Shown here: piece by piece, positions 1 through 10,900 of the stretch
Layout of the letters: each line of letters opens with the position of its first letter
How positions within the stretch are numbered: the first letter of the stretch is position 1
DNA from: JASBZA01 sp964392065
Lineage (GTDB): Bacteria > Bacillota > Clostridia > Saccharofermentanales > Fastidiosipilaceae
Direction of reading: 5' to 3'
Length of the DNA: 64,000 bases
Assembly (NCBI GenBank): GCA_964392065.1
Contig: CAYMOG010000003.1
Coordinates: 50,373-114,372, forward strand
Position numbers and translations under genes: made by a program
The notes under the pieces: generated by a model
Databases searched by the model: none
Told to the model about the DNA's origin: nothing
What the model saw: only the letters and a program-made list of their open reading frames with translations

Positions 1-167
1 TAAGACCTAGCACCTTTGGACACCTGTAAGATAAGCGGTGAATTTAACTCTTTCGCTGCCTCCGTAATCCCTTGAACAATCTCCATATTGTTCACGTTAA
101 AAGCACCAATAGCGTAACCGCCTTCATATGCCTTCTTAAACATTTCTCTAGTATTTTGTAATGCCAT
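1..167 (-). CDS. fba: Fructose-bisphosphate aldolase class II, N-terminal part (cut by window edge)
   Basis: The first 55 codons of a class II (zinc-dependent) fructose-1,6-bisphosphate aldolase, which cleaves fructose-1,6-bisphosphate to dihydroxyacetone phosphate and glyceraldehyde-3-phosphate in glycolysis. The protein begins MALQNTREMFKKAYEGG and continues with AIGAFNVNNME and ILQVSKGAR, the hallmark N-terminal strands of the bacterial class II family. The rest, including the zinc-binding histidines, lies beyond the window edge. The ATG at 165-167 follows AAGGAG with a 7-nt spacer. It lies downstream of valS on the same strand, about 78 nt away, and no clear terminator lies between, so co-transcription is possible. 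pfkA, the preceding glycolytic step, is in the same window but not adjacent. Confidence 0.93.
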   Translation of the reverse strand, partial: MALQNTREMFKKAYEGGYAIGAFNVNNMEIVQGITEAAKELNSPLILQVSKGARS

Positions 168-245
168 ATTATTTCTCCTTTAGCCTATTACATACTTAAA
201 CTTTATATCCAATTTTAATACTTATTTACTCGTAATGCAATGAAA

Positions 246-2900
246 TCACGTATTTTTGGCCAAAGACGCAATGCGTCCTTGCACCGCCCTTAACTTCTCT
301 TCTATAGATTCACGTTTCTCTTTTTCTTTCTGTACAACTTGTTCTGGAGCTCTACGAATAAAAGCTTCATTTTTAAGCATTTTGTCGCTGTGTGCAATAT
401 CCGACAGAAGTGACGCCTCTTCTTCCCTTAAACGATTAAGCTCTTTAGCAAGATCAAGCATTTCACTTTGAGGGATGAAAATTGTCCCTTTGCTAAACAC
501 CATACTTAGCATAGGATTCTCCCAATCTGTACCTTCTGCTAATTCTAGCGTACTAACACCAGCTAAGCGTTCCAGGTAATTAGCAGCTTGTAGAAAATAA
601 TTTCTCGTCGCCTCATCATCCGAATCTAAGATTGCTTGAATTCTAAGCTTAGGACTCACGCCCATTTCATTTCGTAGTTGTCTAATACCAATGATTGCTT
701 CGAAAACGACTTGCATTTGGCGCTCTGCGTCTTTATCAATTCGCTCCTCTTCCGAGTTAGGCCACTGACTAATCATGATACTTTGCTCAGTCTTGGGTAA
801 ATGTTGGAATATTTCTTCCGTAACAAAAGGCATGAATGGATGAAGTAAGCGCAGGGCATTATCTAGTACATAAACTAATACGTATTGTGCCGTACTTCGA
901 GACTGAGAATTCTTATCAAAGAGTCTAGGTTTTACCATTTCTATATACCAATCACAGAATTTATCCCAGAAAAATTCATAGATACTGGCCAAAGCAAGTC
1001 CTAATTCATAGTTTTCTAGATTCTTCGTAACTTCATCTATCGTTGAATGGAGACTAGAAAGAATCCATCTATCCTCAAGTTGCAAGGGTTCATTTGAATA
1101 GTCTGGATGTTCTTCTTCTAAGTTCATCATTACAAAACGAAAAGCGTTCCAGATTTTATTGACAAAAGCTCTCCCCGCTTCTACCGTTTCTTCATTGAAT
1201 CGTTGATCATTTCCAGGTGCCGTATTATTTATCAAAGCATAACGTAAAGCATCGGTTCCGAAATGTTCGATAATATCAAGTGGGTCGATACCATTGTTCA
1301 AAGACTTGCTCATTTTTCTTCCTTGGCTATCTCTCACCATGCCGTGCAAGAAAACGGTTTGAAATGGAACTTGACCCGTCTGATCTATACCTTGAAATAT
1401 CATTCTTGCAACCCAGAAGAAAATAATATCAAAACCTGTAGATAATGTGCTAGTTGGGTAAAAATACTTATAATCTTCTGTTTCATCTGGCCAACCTAGC
1501 GTTGAAAAAGGCCATAGAGCAGAACTAAACCAAGTGTCTAAAGTATCCTCGTCTTGGACTATATCTTCGCTACCACAAGTGGGACAGATTTCAGGAACAT
1601 TTCTGCCAACATAAACATAATCACATCCTGGACCTTGGCAATACCATGCAGGAATCCTATGCCCCCACCACAATTGTCTTGAGATATTCCAATCTTCAAT
1701 ATTTTCTAACCAGTTGAAGTAAGTCTTCTCTGTATGCTTCGGTACGAATTGAATATTCCCATTGCGAACGGCTTCAATAGCAGGTGTAGCAAGAGGTTTC
1801 ATTCTTACGAACCATTGCGCGGAAACTCTAGGTTCAACGGTAGTTGAACAGCGCTGACAATTTCCTACTTTATGTATATAATCTTCAATCTCTCCTAATG
1901 CGCCTTCCTTCTCCAAGGCAGGCACTATAGCTTTACGACAGGCTTCTCTTGTCATCCCTGCGAATGGTCCTGCAAGCGTATTCATCTTGCCTTGTTGGTC
2001 CATAACTTCAACAAATTCAAGATTATGCCGTAAACCAATTTCATAATCATTAGGGTCATGTGCAGGCGTAATTTTTACACAACCCGTCCCAAATTCAGAT
2101 TCAACATATGTATCAGCAATAATTGGAATGCGTCTTCCTACAATAGGTAAAATAACATATTTTCCTATTATATCCTGATATCTTGTATCTTCAGGATGTA
2201 CAGCGACTGCGGTATCCCCAAGCATGGTTTCCGGTCTCGTTGTCGCTACTTCTACGTAACCACTACCATCTTCTAATGGATACTTGAAATGCCATAAATG
2301 ACTGCTACGTTCATCATAAATAACTTCAATATCACTAATTGTAGTTTGACAACTAGGACACCAATTGAGCATGCGCGTGCCACGGTAAATTAAATCTCTC
2401 TTATAGAGATCTTCGAAAACCGTGTAAACGGCATCGGATAGACCATCATCTAGAGTGAAACGTTCCCTAGACCAGTCACAAGAACATGCTAACTTACGTA
2501 ATTGCTCCGTTATTCTTTTCCCATACTTTTCCTTCCACGCCCAAGTTTCAGCGAGAAAAGCTTCGCGTCCTAAATCCTCTTTGGATTTCCCTTCTGAAGC
2601 AAGTTTCTCTACAACTTTTGCTTCTGTTGCAATCGACGCATGGTCTGTACCTGGCAACCATAAAGCCTCATAACCTTGCATTCTTCTCCAGCGAATGAGG
2701 ATATCTTGTAGCGTATTATCCAAGGCATGTCCCATATGAAGCTGACCAGTAATATTAGGTGGCGGCATCACAATCGTGAAGGGTTTCTTGTCGGGATTCA
2801 CATGGGCAGTAAAATAACCTTTTGATTCCCAATTCTGATAGATCTGATCTTCCCTATCTTTTGGTATGAACTTATTAGGGATATTCAACTCTCTTGGCAT
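246..2900 (-). CDS. valS: Valine--tRNA ligase
   Basis: A class I aminoacyl-tRNA synthetase of 884 aa, normal length for the family, charging tRNA-Val with valine in the cytosol. The HIGH signature is HMGH at residues 55-58 and KMSKS is at 529-533. The CP1 editing domain carries TTRPET at about 220-225, and zinc-type Cys pairs are visible (CPSC at 181-184, CQRC at 348-351). The last 60 or so residues form the charged coiled coil typical of ValRS. The start is supported by GGAGGT eight bases upstream of the ATG. The gene is preceded by a T-box leader with its own promoter (see separate entries), so expression should rise when tRNA-Val is uncharged. Nothing looks truncated. Confidence 0.97.
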   Translation of the reverse strand: MPRELNIPNKFIPKDREDQIYQNWESKGYFTAHVNPDKKPFTIVMPPPNITGQLHMGHALDNTLQDILIRWRRMQGYEALWLPGTDHASIATEAKVVEKLASEGKSKEDLGREAFLAETWAWKEKYGKRITEQLRKLACSCDWSRERFTLDDGLSDAVYTVFEDLYKRDLIYRGTRMLNWCPSCQTTISDIEVIYDERSSHLWHFKYPLEDGSGYVEVATTRPETMLGDTAVAVHPEDTRYQDIIGKYVILPIVGRRIPIIADTYVESEFGTGCVKITPAHDPNDYEIGLRHNLEFVEVMDQQGKMNTLAGPFAGMTREACRKAIVPALEKEGALGEIEDYIHKVGNCQRCSTTVEPRVSAQWFVRMKPLATPAIEAVRNGNIQFVPKHTEKTYFNWLENIEDWNISRQLWWGHRIPAWYCQGPGCDYVYVGRNVPEICPTCGSEDIVQDEDTLDTWFSSALWPFSTLGWPDETEDYKYFYPTSTLSTGFDIIFFWVARMIFQGIDQTGQVPFQTVFLHGMVRDSQGRKMSKSLNNGIDPLDIIEHFGTDALRYALINNTAPGNDQRFNEETVEAGRAFVNKIWNAFRFVMMNLEEEHPDYSNEPLQLEDRWILSSLHSTIDEVTKNLENYELGLALASIYEFFWDKFCDWYIEMVKPRLFDKNSQSRSTAQYVLVYVLDNALRLLHPFMPFVTEEIFQHLPKTEQSIMISQWPNSEEERIDKDAERQMQVVFEAIIGIRQLRNEMGVSPKLRIQAILDSDDEATRNYFLQAANYLERLAGVSTLELAEGTDWENPMLSMVFSKGTIFIPQSEMLDLAKELNRLREEEASLLSDIAHSDKMLKNEAFIRRAPEQVVQKEKEKRESIEEKLRAVQGRIASLAKNT

Positions 2901-3142
2901 ATATAAACCTCCAAATAAAAAAGCAGCTTATCCGTTTCCGGACGAAAAGCTGCTTTCCGCGGTACCACCGAAATTTTGCGCGTAAAAAACGCGCAACTCT
3001 CAAACATTTAAGGCTGTTCCTACCTCCCAAGCTCATAGGCTACCTTCGGATCACTAGACCTGCATTCTCTCAACCTATGGAATGCTCTCTGTGAGGGCTA
3101 TAAGATCTTACTCTTCCTCTTCATCACTTGAGTATATGTATT
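2901..3142 (-). ncRNA. T-box leader of valS
   Basis: A roughly 240-nt untranslated leader between nagB and valS. On the minus strand it contains the T-box core GGTGGTACCGCGG (plus-strand 2957-2969), which pairs with the free NCCA end of uncharged tRNA. It is followed directly by a hairpin with a 10-bp stem (arms 2920-2929 and 2947-2956) and a U-run, the transcription terminator that the antiterminator competes with. A GUC valine codon at 3059-3057 lies where the specifier would be expected at the base of Stem I. The specifier call is an inference from position, not from a folded model. Confidence 0.92.
2917..2956 (-). terminator. Conditional terminator of the valS T-box
   Basis: The minus strand reads AAAGCAGCTT, a loop of 17 nt, then AAGCTGCTTT followed by a U-run. 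It sits immediately 3' of the T-box core and just upstream of the valS ribosome-binding site, as expected for tRNA-controlled attenuation. Confidence 0.9.
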
Positions 3143-3148
3143 ATCAGT

Positions 3149-3178
3149 ATTATAGTTTTGCTGCGGCTTCCTCGTCAA
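3149..3178 (-). promoter_or_regulatory. Probable sigma-A promoter of the valS leader
   Basis: On the minus strand TTGACG (plus 3173-3178) is separated by 18 bases from a perfect TATAAT (plus 3149-3154). The -10 box overlaps the nagB stop codon, so the valS promoter is embedded in the 3' end of nagB. The predicted transcript start, near 3142, falls just before the T-box leader. Confidence 0.7.
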
Positions 3179-3875
3179 CTAGAACCGTCACATCAGGATG
3201 TACTTGTAGAAGAGAAGCTTGACACTGTGGTGAGATTTTACCATTAATCATAGCCGCTACGGCATCCGCTTTGGATTCTCCGAAGGCTAAGAGTAAAATC
3301 TTTCTTGCTTTCATAATAGATCCTGTACCCATACTAATTGCTTTGGTAGGCACTTCATCTTTTGATGTGAAGAATCTGGAATTTGCTTCAATGGTTTCGT
3401 CTGCCAAATCTACGACATGTGTAGTAGGAGCGAAATAATCCGATGGTTCGTTGAAACCAATATGTCCATTCCCACCTATACCTAATAATTGCAAATCGAT
3501 ACCACCATAAAGCTCGATCTTCTGTTCATAATCATAGCATTCTTGTTCAACATCCACGGCAACACCACTAGGAACAAAAAATTGCTCTTCATCAATATCC
3601 ACGAAGCTAAAAAGATTCTCTTTCATAAATGCATAGTAACTTTGATGATGCTCTTGATCCAAACCAATATATTCATCTAAGTTGAAGCTAATCACATCAG
3701 AAAAAGAAATTACGCCTTCTTCATACAACTTAACTAAATTCTGGTAGGTTAATACTGGCGATCCGCCTGTAGCTAAACCTATTACAGAATTGGGTTTCTG
3801 TAGAATTTGAGAGGCAATTATCGTGGCTGCTGCCCTACTCGCTGTTTCCTTATCCTTGTAAATCATTACATTCAT
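3150..3875 (-). CDS. nagB: Glucosamine-6-phosphate deaminase
   Basis: A 241-aa NagB, usual length for the Gram-positive monomeric type, converting glucosamine-6-phosphate to fructose-6-phosphate and ammonia. This feeds amino sugars into glycolysis. Family motifs are present: GLATGGSP near residue 33 (phosphate binding), NLDEYIGL near 65 with the active-site Asp, and GIGGNGHIGFNEP near 132 containing the catalytic His region. The ATG follows GAGGA with a 7-nt spacer. No nagA is visible nearby; neighbours are mutS2 upstream and valS downstream, so it is probably a single-gene unit. Its last codons overlap the predicted valS promoter. Confidence 0.95.
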   Translation of the reverse strand: MNVMIYKDKETASRAAATIIASQILQKPNSVIGLATGGSPVLTYQNLVKLYEEGVISFSDVISFNLDEYIGLDQEHHQSYYAFMKENLFSFVDIDEEQFFVPSGVAVDVEQECYDYEQKIELYGGIDLQLLGIGGNGHIGFNEPSDYFAPTTHVVDLADETIEANSRFFTSKDEVPTKAISMGTGSIMKARKILLLAFGESKADAVAAMINGKISPQCQASLLQVHPDVTVLVDEEAAAKL

Positions 3876-3967
3876 TTAAGAATCCTCGCTTTTCTTTCAG
3901 TACAATCAATATTATCATACTTTTCTCTCTCGTCTACCACATATTCCTATGCGTAAATTTAGCAAGT

Positions 3968-6385
3968 TTACACAAGTTCAGCTATAGTAACGCCCGCGTC
4001 ACCTTCACCAAAAGCCGCTTGACGATAACTTTTTACTCTTCTATCTTGGCGCAGAAACTCTCTTACACCATTACGTAGAGCTCCCGTTCCTTTACCATGA
4101 ACGATTCGGACAGATTCTGCTCCTGCTAACGTGGCTTCATCTAAGTAAGCATCTAACTGATTTAAGCCCTCATCTACCGTACTACCAATAATTTTAAGTT
4201 CGCCACGGAAATGCATTCGAGCTGCACTCACAATCTTACCGGTTGACTGTCCTCTACTGGAAGTTTTCTTATCTTTCTTAGATGTATTTTCTGCATTATC
4301 ATTACGGTCTTGAAGCGTAGACGCATCAACTTCCACTTGCATCTGACCGGATTTAATTAAGACTTTGCCTTTATTATCTACAGCCGATTCAATTCTCGCT
4401 TCAATTCCTAATGCAGGTACATAAACGACGTCCCCTATATCCCAAGAATCTTTAGTCTTTCGGCCTCGTCCTTTTTTCAATTGCGCAAGGGTTTCTTTTC
4501 CAATCTCTTGTTCAATGGCATTTAGTTCACTCCTAAGAATTTGACGCAAGGCCCCTGCTTCTTCCATAGTAGAAACAGATTGATTCTTACTTAACTCTTT
4601 TAACATAGCATCTACTTGACGTTCTTGTTCTTTGAGCTTTCGTCTTGTTTCTTCTCTTGCATCTTGAAGGATCTGAGATTTAGATTTCCGGATTTCATCT
4701 TCTTGAAGCTCTACTGTCGTTCTTGCTTCACGCCACCTTTTCTCATCTAATCGTGCTTGCTCTAGTAGGGCCGCACTTTCTCTTTGCATTTCTTCCACTT
4801 TGGCCAAAACTTGTTCAAACTGAATATCTTCATTACTAAGTTCTACTTGTGCTCGCTTGATAATGCCTTCTCTAAGCCCAAGCTTACGTGAAATTACAAA
4901 GGCATGTGAGGTCCCAGGAACCCCTATTAGGATTCTATAAGTTGGCTTCAAACTATCGGAATCGAATTCACAAGAAGCATTTTCTACACCATCTGTCTCT
5001 AAAGCATATATTTTTAATTCTTTATAGTGTGTAGTAGCCACTGTAATTGCACCTGCTTGTTTGAAGTCTTCTAATATTGCAATGGCTAGTGCTGCACCTT
5101 CGGATGGATCGGTTCCTGAGCCTAGCTCGTCCGTTAGAACGAGACTTCTATCGTCTACTAGCTCTGAAATCTCTACGATATTTCTCATATGGGAAGAGAA
5201 CGTTGACAGAGATTGTTCGATACTTTGTTCATCTCCAATATCTACTAAAATCTTGTCAAACATCGATAAAATAGCAGGACCATCACAAGGGACTTCCAGA
5301 CCAGACATAGCCATGATACTTAGTAAGCCTACGGTCTTAAGGGATACAGTCTTACCACCCGTATTGGGTCCTGTAATGAGTAAGGTATGGAAATCTTTCC
5401 CCACATAGATATCGATAGGGACAACTTCTTCATCAGGAATATGGGGATGTCTGGCTTGTTTAAGAGAAATAATACCATCATCATTTAGCTCGGGTTTTCT
5501 GGCACGCATCTGTTTGGCTAATTTGGCCTTCGCCATTGTGAAATCCGCTTGGGCTAGAATCTCAATATCATGAAGAATCTCCTCTTTATGTTCCCCTACA
5601 CGTTTCGTAAAAGCTTGCAGTATACGTTGGATTTCACGTTCTTCTAGTAATTTTATCTCTCGAATTTTATTGTTTTCTTCGACTACAGCAATTGGTTCAA
5701 CAAACAGCGTCTGACCAGATTGGGAACTATCATGAACTATTCCTGGCACACTGGAACGTGCGGAAATCTTAACTGGAATCACATAACGATCCTGGCGCAA
5801 GGTTATGATATTATCTTGGAGATCCTCTCCATGTTGTTTCAACATTTTATCCAAAATACGACGTATTTGCTCTTGACTTTTCGCGCGATTCTTACGTAAT
5901 CTCTGTAATTCAGGACTTGCTGAATCCGCAATTTCATTTTCTCCTATTATTGCCTTACTAATATCCATTTGTAACTTCTCGTGTAATAGAAGTCCATGTA
6001 GCAATCGATAATAAGAATTCTCCAATGCATGCTCATCTTCACGCAAACTAGGTATAAAGTTATATAATCTTTCGACCGCTTGTAAGAAACTTGCAATTTG
6101 CATTAAATCTTTACTACTTAGAATCGCACCTGGCATTTCTGATTTTATAACGGCAGGACGAATTTTGTGCATACCTTGTAGAGGCACTTCACCTCTCTTG
6201 TACAAAATTTCCAAGGCATCCTCAGTTTCTTCTAACCATTTCCTTGCTTCGTCAATATCAGAAGTAGGTAATAGTTGATTACAGAGTTTTTTTCCTTCTT
6301 GTGAAATGGCCTTTTGCGTTAAACTTGATATAATTTCAGGGAATTCTAGTTTCGCCCTAGAGCGCTCAAGTAGAGTACTAGACAT
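3968..6385 (-). CDS. mutS2: MutS2 family ATPase/endonuclease
   Basis: An 805-aa MutS2 protein, near the usual 780-800 aa. This family lacks the mismatch-recognition domain of MutS and acts on branched DNA, suppressing recombination, and on collided ribosomes in some Firmicutes. The sequence shows the MutS ATPase core with Walker A GPNTGGKT around residue 339 and DELGSGTDPSEG around 418. A long charged coiled coil follows (about 515-640), then a C-terminal Smr nuclease domain with VHGKGTGALR near 765. The ATG follows GGAGG with a 6-nt spacer. It is followed 13 nt later by pgsA on the same strand. Confidence 0.96.
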   Translation of the reverse strand: MSSTLLERSRAKLEFPEIISSLTQKAISQEGKKLCNQLLPTSDIDEARKWLEETEDALEILYKRGEVPLQGMHKIRPAVIKSEMPGAILSSKDLMQIASFLQAVERLYNFIPSLREDEHALENSYYRLLHGLLLHEKLQMDISKAIIGENEIADSASPELQRLRKNRAKSQEQIRRILDKMLKQHGEDLQDNIITLRQDRYVIPVKISARSSVPGIVHDSSQSGQTLFVEPIAVVEENNKIREIKLLEEREIQRILQAFTKRVGEHKEEILHDIEILAQADFTMAKAKLAKQMRARKPELNDDGIISLKQARHPHIPDEEVVPIDIYVGKDFHTLLITGPNTGGKTVSLKTVGLLSIMAMSGLEVPCDGPAILSMFDKILVDIGDEQSIEQSLSTFSSHMRNIVEISELVDDRSLVLTDELGSGTDPSEGAALAIAILEDFKQAGAITVATTHYKELKIYALETDGVENASCEFDSDSLKPTYRILIGVPGTSHAFVISRKLGLREGIIKRAQVELSNEDIQFEQVLAKVEEMQRESAALLEQARLDEKRWREARTTVELQEDEIRKSKSQILQDAREETRRKLKEQERQVDAMLKELSKNQSVSTMEEAGALRQILRSELNAIEQEIGKETLAQLKKGRGRKTKDSWDIGDVVYVPALGIEARIESAVDNKGKVLIKSGQMQVEVDASTLQDRNDNAENTSKKDKKTSSRGQSTGKIVSAARMHFRGELKIIGSTVDEGLNQLDAYLDEATLAGAESVRIVHGKGTGALRNGVREFLRQDRRVKSYRQAAFGEGDAGVTIAELV

Positions 6386-6398
6386 GAATATCCTCCAT

Positions 6399-6959
6399 CT
6401 ATCTTTTCTCCTTAGTCGTTTGATAAATCTGCCATCCTTGTTTTACATAGAGAAACAAGGTTATGGCCATCATAATAAGAACAGGAAGGAAGAGATAAGG
6501 CGCCATATATAAATAGGTTTCTGGTAAGAAAAACATAATAGCAAAATAGAATGCAATAAGTACCGTTGTTATTTTTCCAAACCACTCTGCACTAACTACC
6601 ACATGCTTCGTAAACAAAACAGCGCCACCAATTAACAAAATTAAATCCTTACTTGCTATGGAAATAGGGATCCATAATGGGACACGTCCAACGGTAGTCA
6701 TCATAATTGCGGTTGTGAGTTGAAAGATTTTATCAACGAGTGGATCATATAGCTTACCGAAATCAGAAATCTGATTATAGCGCCTAGCTATCCACCCATC
6801 TAATACATCCGTAAACCAGATTGCCAAGAAGAGTAAAGCCGCCAGTCCAGAACTACCCTTGGATTGATATATTTCATAAGCCATCCAAGGAATAGCAAAC
6901 AAGCGTAAAGTCGTTAATATATTAGGTATTGTAATCTGCTTACTCCATTGGCTGGCCAT
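6399..6959 (-). CDS. pgsA: CDP-alcohol phosphatidyltransferase, probably phosphatidylglycerophosphate synthase
   Basis: A 186-aa integral membrane enzyme that would join CDP-diacylglycerol and glycerol-3-phosphate to make phosphatidylglycerol phosphate. The CDP-alcohol transferase signature is complete: D-G-x2-A-R-x8-G-x3-D-x3-D, seen as DGWIAR then FGKLYDPLVDK at about residues 53-76. Four to five hydrophobic segments are visible. It lies between pfkA (17 nt upstream) and mutS2 (13 nt downstream) on the same strand. The ribosome-binding site is weak (AGGGA, spacer about 8). Family membership is clear; the exact alcohol substrate is inferred from size and similarity to PgsA. Confidence 0.88.
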   Translation of the reverse strand: MASQWSKQITIPNILTTLRLFAIPWMAYEIYQSKGSSGLAALLFLAIWFTDVLDGWIARRYNQISDFGKLYDPLVDKIFQLTTAIMMTTVGRVPLWIPISIASKDLILLIGGAVLFTKHVVVSAEWFGKITTVLIAFYFAIMFFLPETYLYMAPYLFLPVLIMMAITLFLYVKQGWQIYQTTKEKR

Positions 6960-6976
6960 AGCTTATTTCCCTATCT

Positions 6977-7954
6977 CTATATAGCAATAATCTTTGCATT
7001 ATTGATCTGTTCTTCATCAATAGACTTTTTCATTTCAAGTGCTTCATCAATATCTAAATCGGTAATCCTTCCATCTCTATAGGCAATGAGACGGTTGTAG
7101 TTATCATTTACTATGCAGTCAATAGCTTTGGCACCCATAAGAGAGGCTGCCTGGCGATCTCTAAGTGTTGGACTACCACCTCTTTGCATATGACCTAATA
7201 TTGTAGATCTTGATTCAATGCCTGTTTTATCTTGAATCTCTCGTGCAATTTCATTCGCGTCACCAGCACCTTCGGCAACCACGACAACATAGTGGTTTTT
7301 GCCTGCATTTCTACATTCTAATAAACGTCTAACGACATCTTGATTGAAATCATAAGCTTGTTCAGGTATCAGAATTACTTCTGCACCACATGAGATACCT
7401 ACATTAAGTGCGATGAATCCAGCGTGACGTCCCATAACTTCAATAACAGAACAGCGTTCGTGGGAGGATGCTGTATCTTTTAGCTTATCAATCGCCTCCA
7501 TAGCGGTATTCATTGCGGTATCGAAACCAATCGTATATTCAGTACAAGCTATGTCATTATCTATAGTTCCAGGAATACCTATTATAGGTAAGCCTGCATT
7601 CTTAAGATCTCTAGCTCCGTAAAATGTACCATCTCCGCCTATAACGACCAATACATCAATGCCAAAAACATGAGCCATTTCTCTGGCTTTTTGTACACCT
7701 TCTGGTGTATTAAAAGTAGCCGATCGAGCAGTCATGAGGAAGGTGCCTCCGCGCTGTAAAACACCTGAAACATCCCGTGCTTCTAATTCAATGATATCGC
7801 CCCTCCATAGTCCATGATATCCACGTCTTATACCAAACATCTTAAAATCATGGTATAAACCCGCACGAACTACAGCTCGTATGGCGGCATTCATCCCTGG
7901 AGCATCTCCACCACTCGTTAAAACACCTACATTTTTAATATTATTCTTAAACAT
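6977..7954 (-). CDS. pfkA: ATP-dependent 6-phosphofructokinase
   Basis: A 325-aa phosphofructokinase, the committed step of glycolysis (fructose-6-phosphate to fructose-1,6-bisphosphate). Motifs are GVLTSGGDAPGMNAAIR at the N-terminus, GGDGTF (the Gly after GGD is the marker of ATP rather than pyrophosphate use), PGTIDND containing the catalytic Asp, and MGRHAGF. The start is placed at the ATG giving MFKNNIKN because GGAG lies 8 nt upstream; the GTG three codons earlier overlaps that site. It follows dnaE by about 34 nt, and the order dnaE-pfkA is common in Firmicutes. Confidence 0.96.
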   Translation of the reverse strand: MFKNNIKNVGVLTSGGDAPGMNAAIRAVVRAGLYHDFKMFGIRRGYHGLWRGDIIELEARDVSGVLQRGGTFLMTARSATFNTPEGVQKAREMAHVFGIDVLVVIGGDGTFYGARDLKNAGLPIIGIPGTIDNDIACTEYTIGFDTAMNTAMEAIDKLKDTASSHERCSVIEVMGRHAGFIALNVGISCGAEVILIPEQAYDFNQDVVRRLLECRNAGKNHYVVVVAEGAGDANEIAREIQDKTGIESRSTILGHMQRGGSPTLRDRQAASLMGAKAIDCIVNDNYNRLIAYRDGRITDLDIDEALEMKKSIDEEQINNAKIIAI

Positions 7955-7988
7955 AATTTTCACTCCAATATTCTATAAATAGGATTCT

Positions 7989-10900
7989 CTAAGATTCGAT
8001 ATTCCCAATCCAAATATTATTTATACCATATCTTTCAACTAATTCCTGTAGAAAATAGGGATTCACTTCGACTCGATAAGAATCTTCTAATTTTCTAAAC
8101 GCATTTTGACTTTCATTGAATAATAGCACGGAAGTATCTCCATGCCAAAACTTACATAACGCGAGAAGATTTTGTGGTAATTCTTCCTCTTCTTTCCATG
8201 GAATATTGATGACGACGCTAGCCATATCCTGGTCTCTCATGGTTATTTCTATAGCATTTAAATGCAAATCTTCGTGCGTTTCTATAGTCTGAGTATTTAA
8301 ATTTTCAGTTATGAAATCTGTAGACTTAAATGGCTTAGTATCTTTTGCTTTGCTAGATAGTTCAGTATAAGCATTACGTTGACTCCTTAGACTATTTGTT
8401 GCGGCTATCCCACCATATAAAGCTTCGTTCTGCCACATTTCTTCATCAAGTGGTAAGAGATCAACTTCATTTATAATCATACTATTGGGGAAATCTTCCT
8501 TTGTGCTTACTCTACCTCTTAGGGCCAGTACTCTACCTTCACGAATAAAATCGTTAAATTCTGCCAATGTTTTAGGGAAAATAACACATTCAAATTGTCC
8601 ATGTAGATCTTCCATCAATAAGAAGGACATAAGTTCATTGCGTTTCGTCGTTATATTTCTACGTCTAAGAACCATACCGGCCATATTGATAGCCTCTTGG
8701 TCTTGAACTTCTTTGAATACTTCAATTTCTTCCGTTAAATCCGTTTGAACAGGAGGATTTAACTCAGAAGATTTGAAGAATAACTTGGAATTTAATCGCC
8801 TTGCATAATCTTCTAGTGGATGTCCGGTTAAGTAAATACCTAACATTTCTTTCTCTTTGGCTAGAAGTTCTTGGCGACCGTATTCCTCTACATCTAAATA
8901 CGTAGGCTCTTTCACTTCCATTGCCTTCTCCTCACCTAAGTCGAAAAATGAGACTTGACCATCCATAGAATTTTTATTGGATTGAGCCAGCATGTCATAG
9001 TATGGGTCCAACGCACTAATAAGCCTTGCTCTAGAGATTCCGAAACCATCTAATGCCGAGGCAAAAATAAGACTTTCTATCACTTTACGTGAGATTCCAA
9101 TCGCATAGGATCTCCGTAAAAAATCACCATAATCTGCAAATTTGCCATGATTTTCACGCTCTTCTACAAGTAAAGAAATTTGCTTTTCACCTACATTTTT
9201 TACTGCTCCCAGTGCAAAACGAATGGCTCCGTCTTCCGTCGTAAATCTGGGGAACGAAAAATTCACATCGGGACCTAATACAGAAATATGCATTAATTGA
9301 CAAACATGAATATAATTAGCGGCTTGACCTAAATCACCTAGATAAGAATTAAGCATAGCAGCCATAAGTTCCATAGGATAATAAAATTTTAACCAAGCTG
9401 TGTAGTACGCGACTAATGCATAGGCTGCGGCATGGGATTTATTAAAAGCATACCCAGCAAAAGCTAGGAGCTCATGGAAAATAACTCTCCCGACCTTCTC
9501 TTCGACGCCACGCTTAATGCATCCATCAATAGGATTTCCCTTGTCATCCACTCCACCGAAAATGAATTGCTCTTCATAGGCTGCTAGTAATTCTGGCTTT
9601 TTCTTCGACATAGCCCGTCGTACGATATCCGCTTGACCTAGAGAAAACCCACCAAGATTTCGGACGATTTGCATAACTTGCTCTTGATATACGATAGTAC
9701 CGTAGGTAACATCGAGGATTTCTTCAAGCATAGGATGATGGTAGCTTATAAGTTCAGGATTATGGCGAGCAGCCACATAACGTGGAATCTGTTCCATAGG
9801 GCCAGGTCTATAAAGAGCAATACCTGCAATGATATCTTCAAAACTGTCCGGTTTTAACTCTTTGATAAATGCCGTCATACCCTGACTTTCCAATTGAAAA
9901 ACTGCAGCGGTATCCCCGGATGAAATCATTTGATAAACTTTTTCGTCATCCAAAGGGATTTTATCAAACGCGATGGACTCACCATAATTGGCCTTCACCA
10001 TATCTCTAGTATCTCTGAGAACCGTTAATGTTCTTAATCCAAGAAAATCAAATTTTAATAAGCCTAAACGTTCGACATTTTCCTTGGCATATTGAACAAC
10101 AATCGATTCATCATTTCTTGCAAGTGGAGCAATGTCCGTAATATTTTCACTAGATATGATAACTCCTGCCGCATGAGTCGAAGCATGTCTTGGCATGCCT
10201 TCAAATTTCCTAGCTAAATCATAAACGCGTCTAATATTTTCATCATTTTCGTAAAGTGTTTTAAGCTCAGGATTTTTCTCCAGAGCAAGATCTAAGGTTA
10301 TTCCCAAATCCGTTGGAATCATCTTAGAAAGCTTGTCGGTTTCTGTATAGGGTAAATCAAGTGCTCTACCCACATCTCTCACCGCTGCTCTAGCGGCCAA
10401 AGTCCCAAATGTAATAACCTGTGATACTTTATCCGCACCATACTTCTCATAAACATAATCAATCACTTCTTGACGACGTTCATAACAAAAATCAATATCA
10501 AAGTCAGGCAAAGATACGCGGTCTACATTTAAGAAACGTTCAAATAATAAATTGTACTCTAATGGATCAATATTAGTTATGCCTAATGCATAAGCAATCA
10601 GAGACCCTGCGCCTGAACCTCTACCTGGGCCAACCATGATTTCGCGTTTCCTTGCAAAGCGAATGAAGTCCCATACGATAAGGTAGTAATCCGTAAACCC
10701 CATACTAGAAATGACTTGAATTTCCTTCTCAAATCGTTCCATATATATGTCTGTATCATGGCTATGTGGAAGCTCTAAACGCTCTTCTAAACCTTCTAAT
10801 GCAAGCTCACGGATATATTCATCACTAGACTTTCCATTTGGTGCTTCAAAAGCGGGTAAATGAATCGTTGAGAAATCCAATTCCACATTACAACGTTCAG

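Noticed and set aside
5061..5408. 115-codon open frame on the plus strand
   Set aside because: Antisense to the conserved ATPase core of mutS2.
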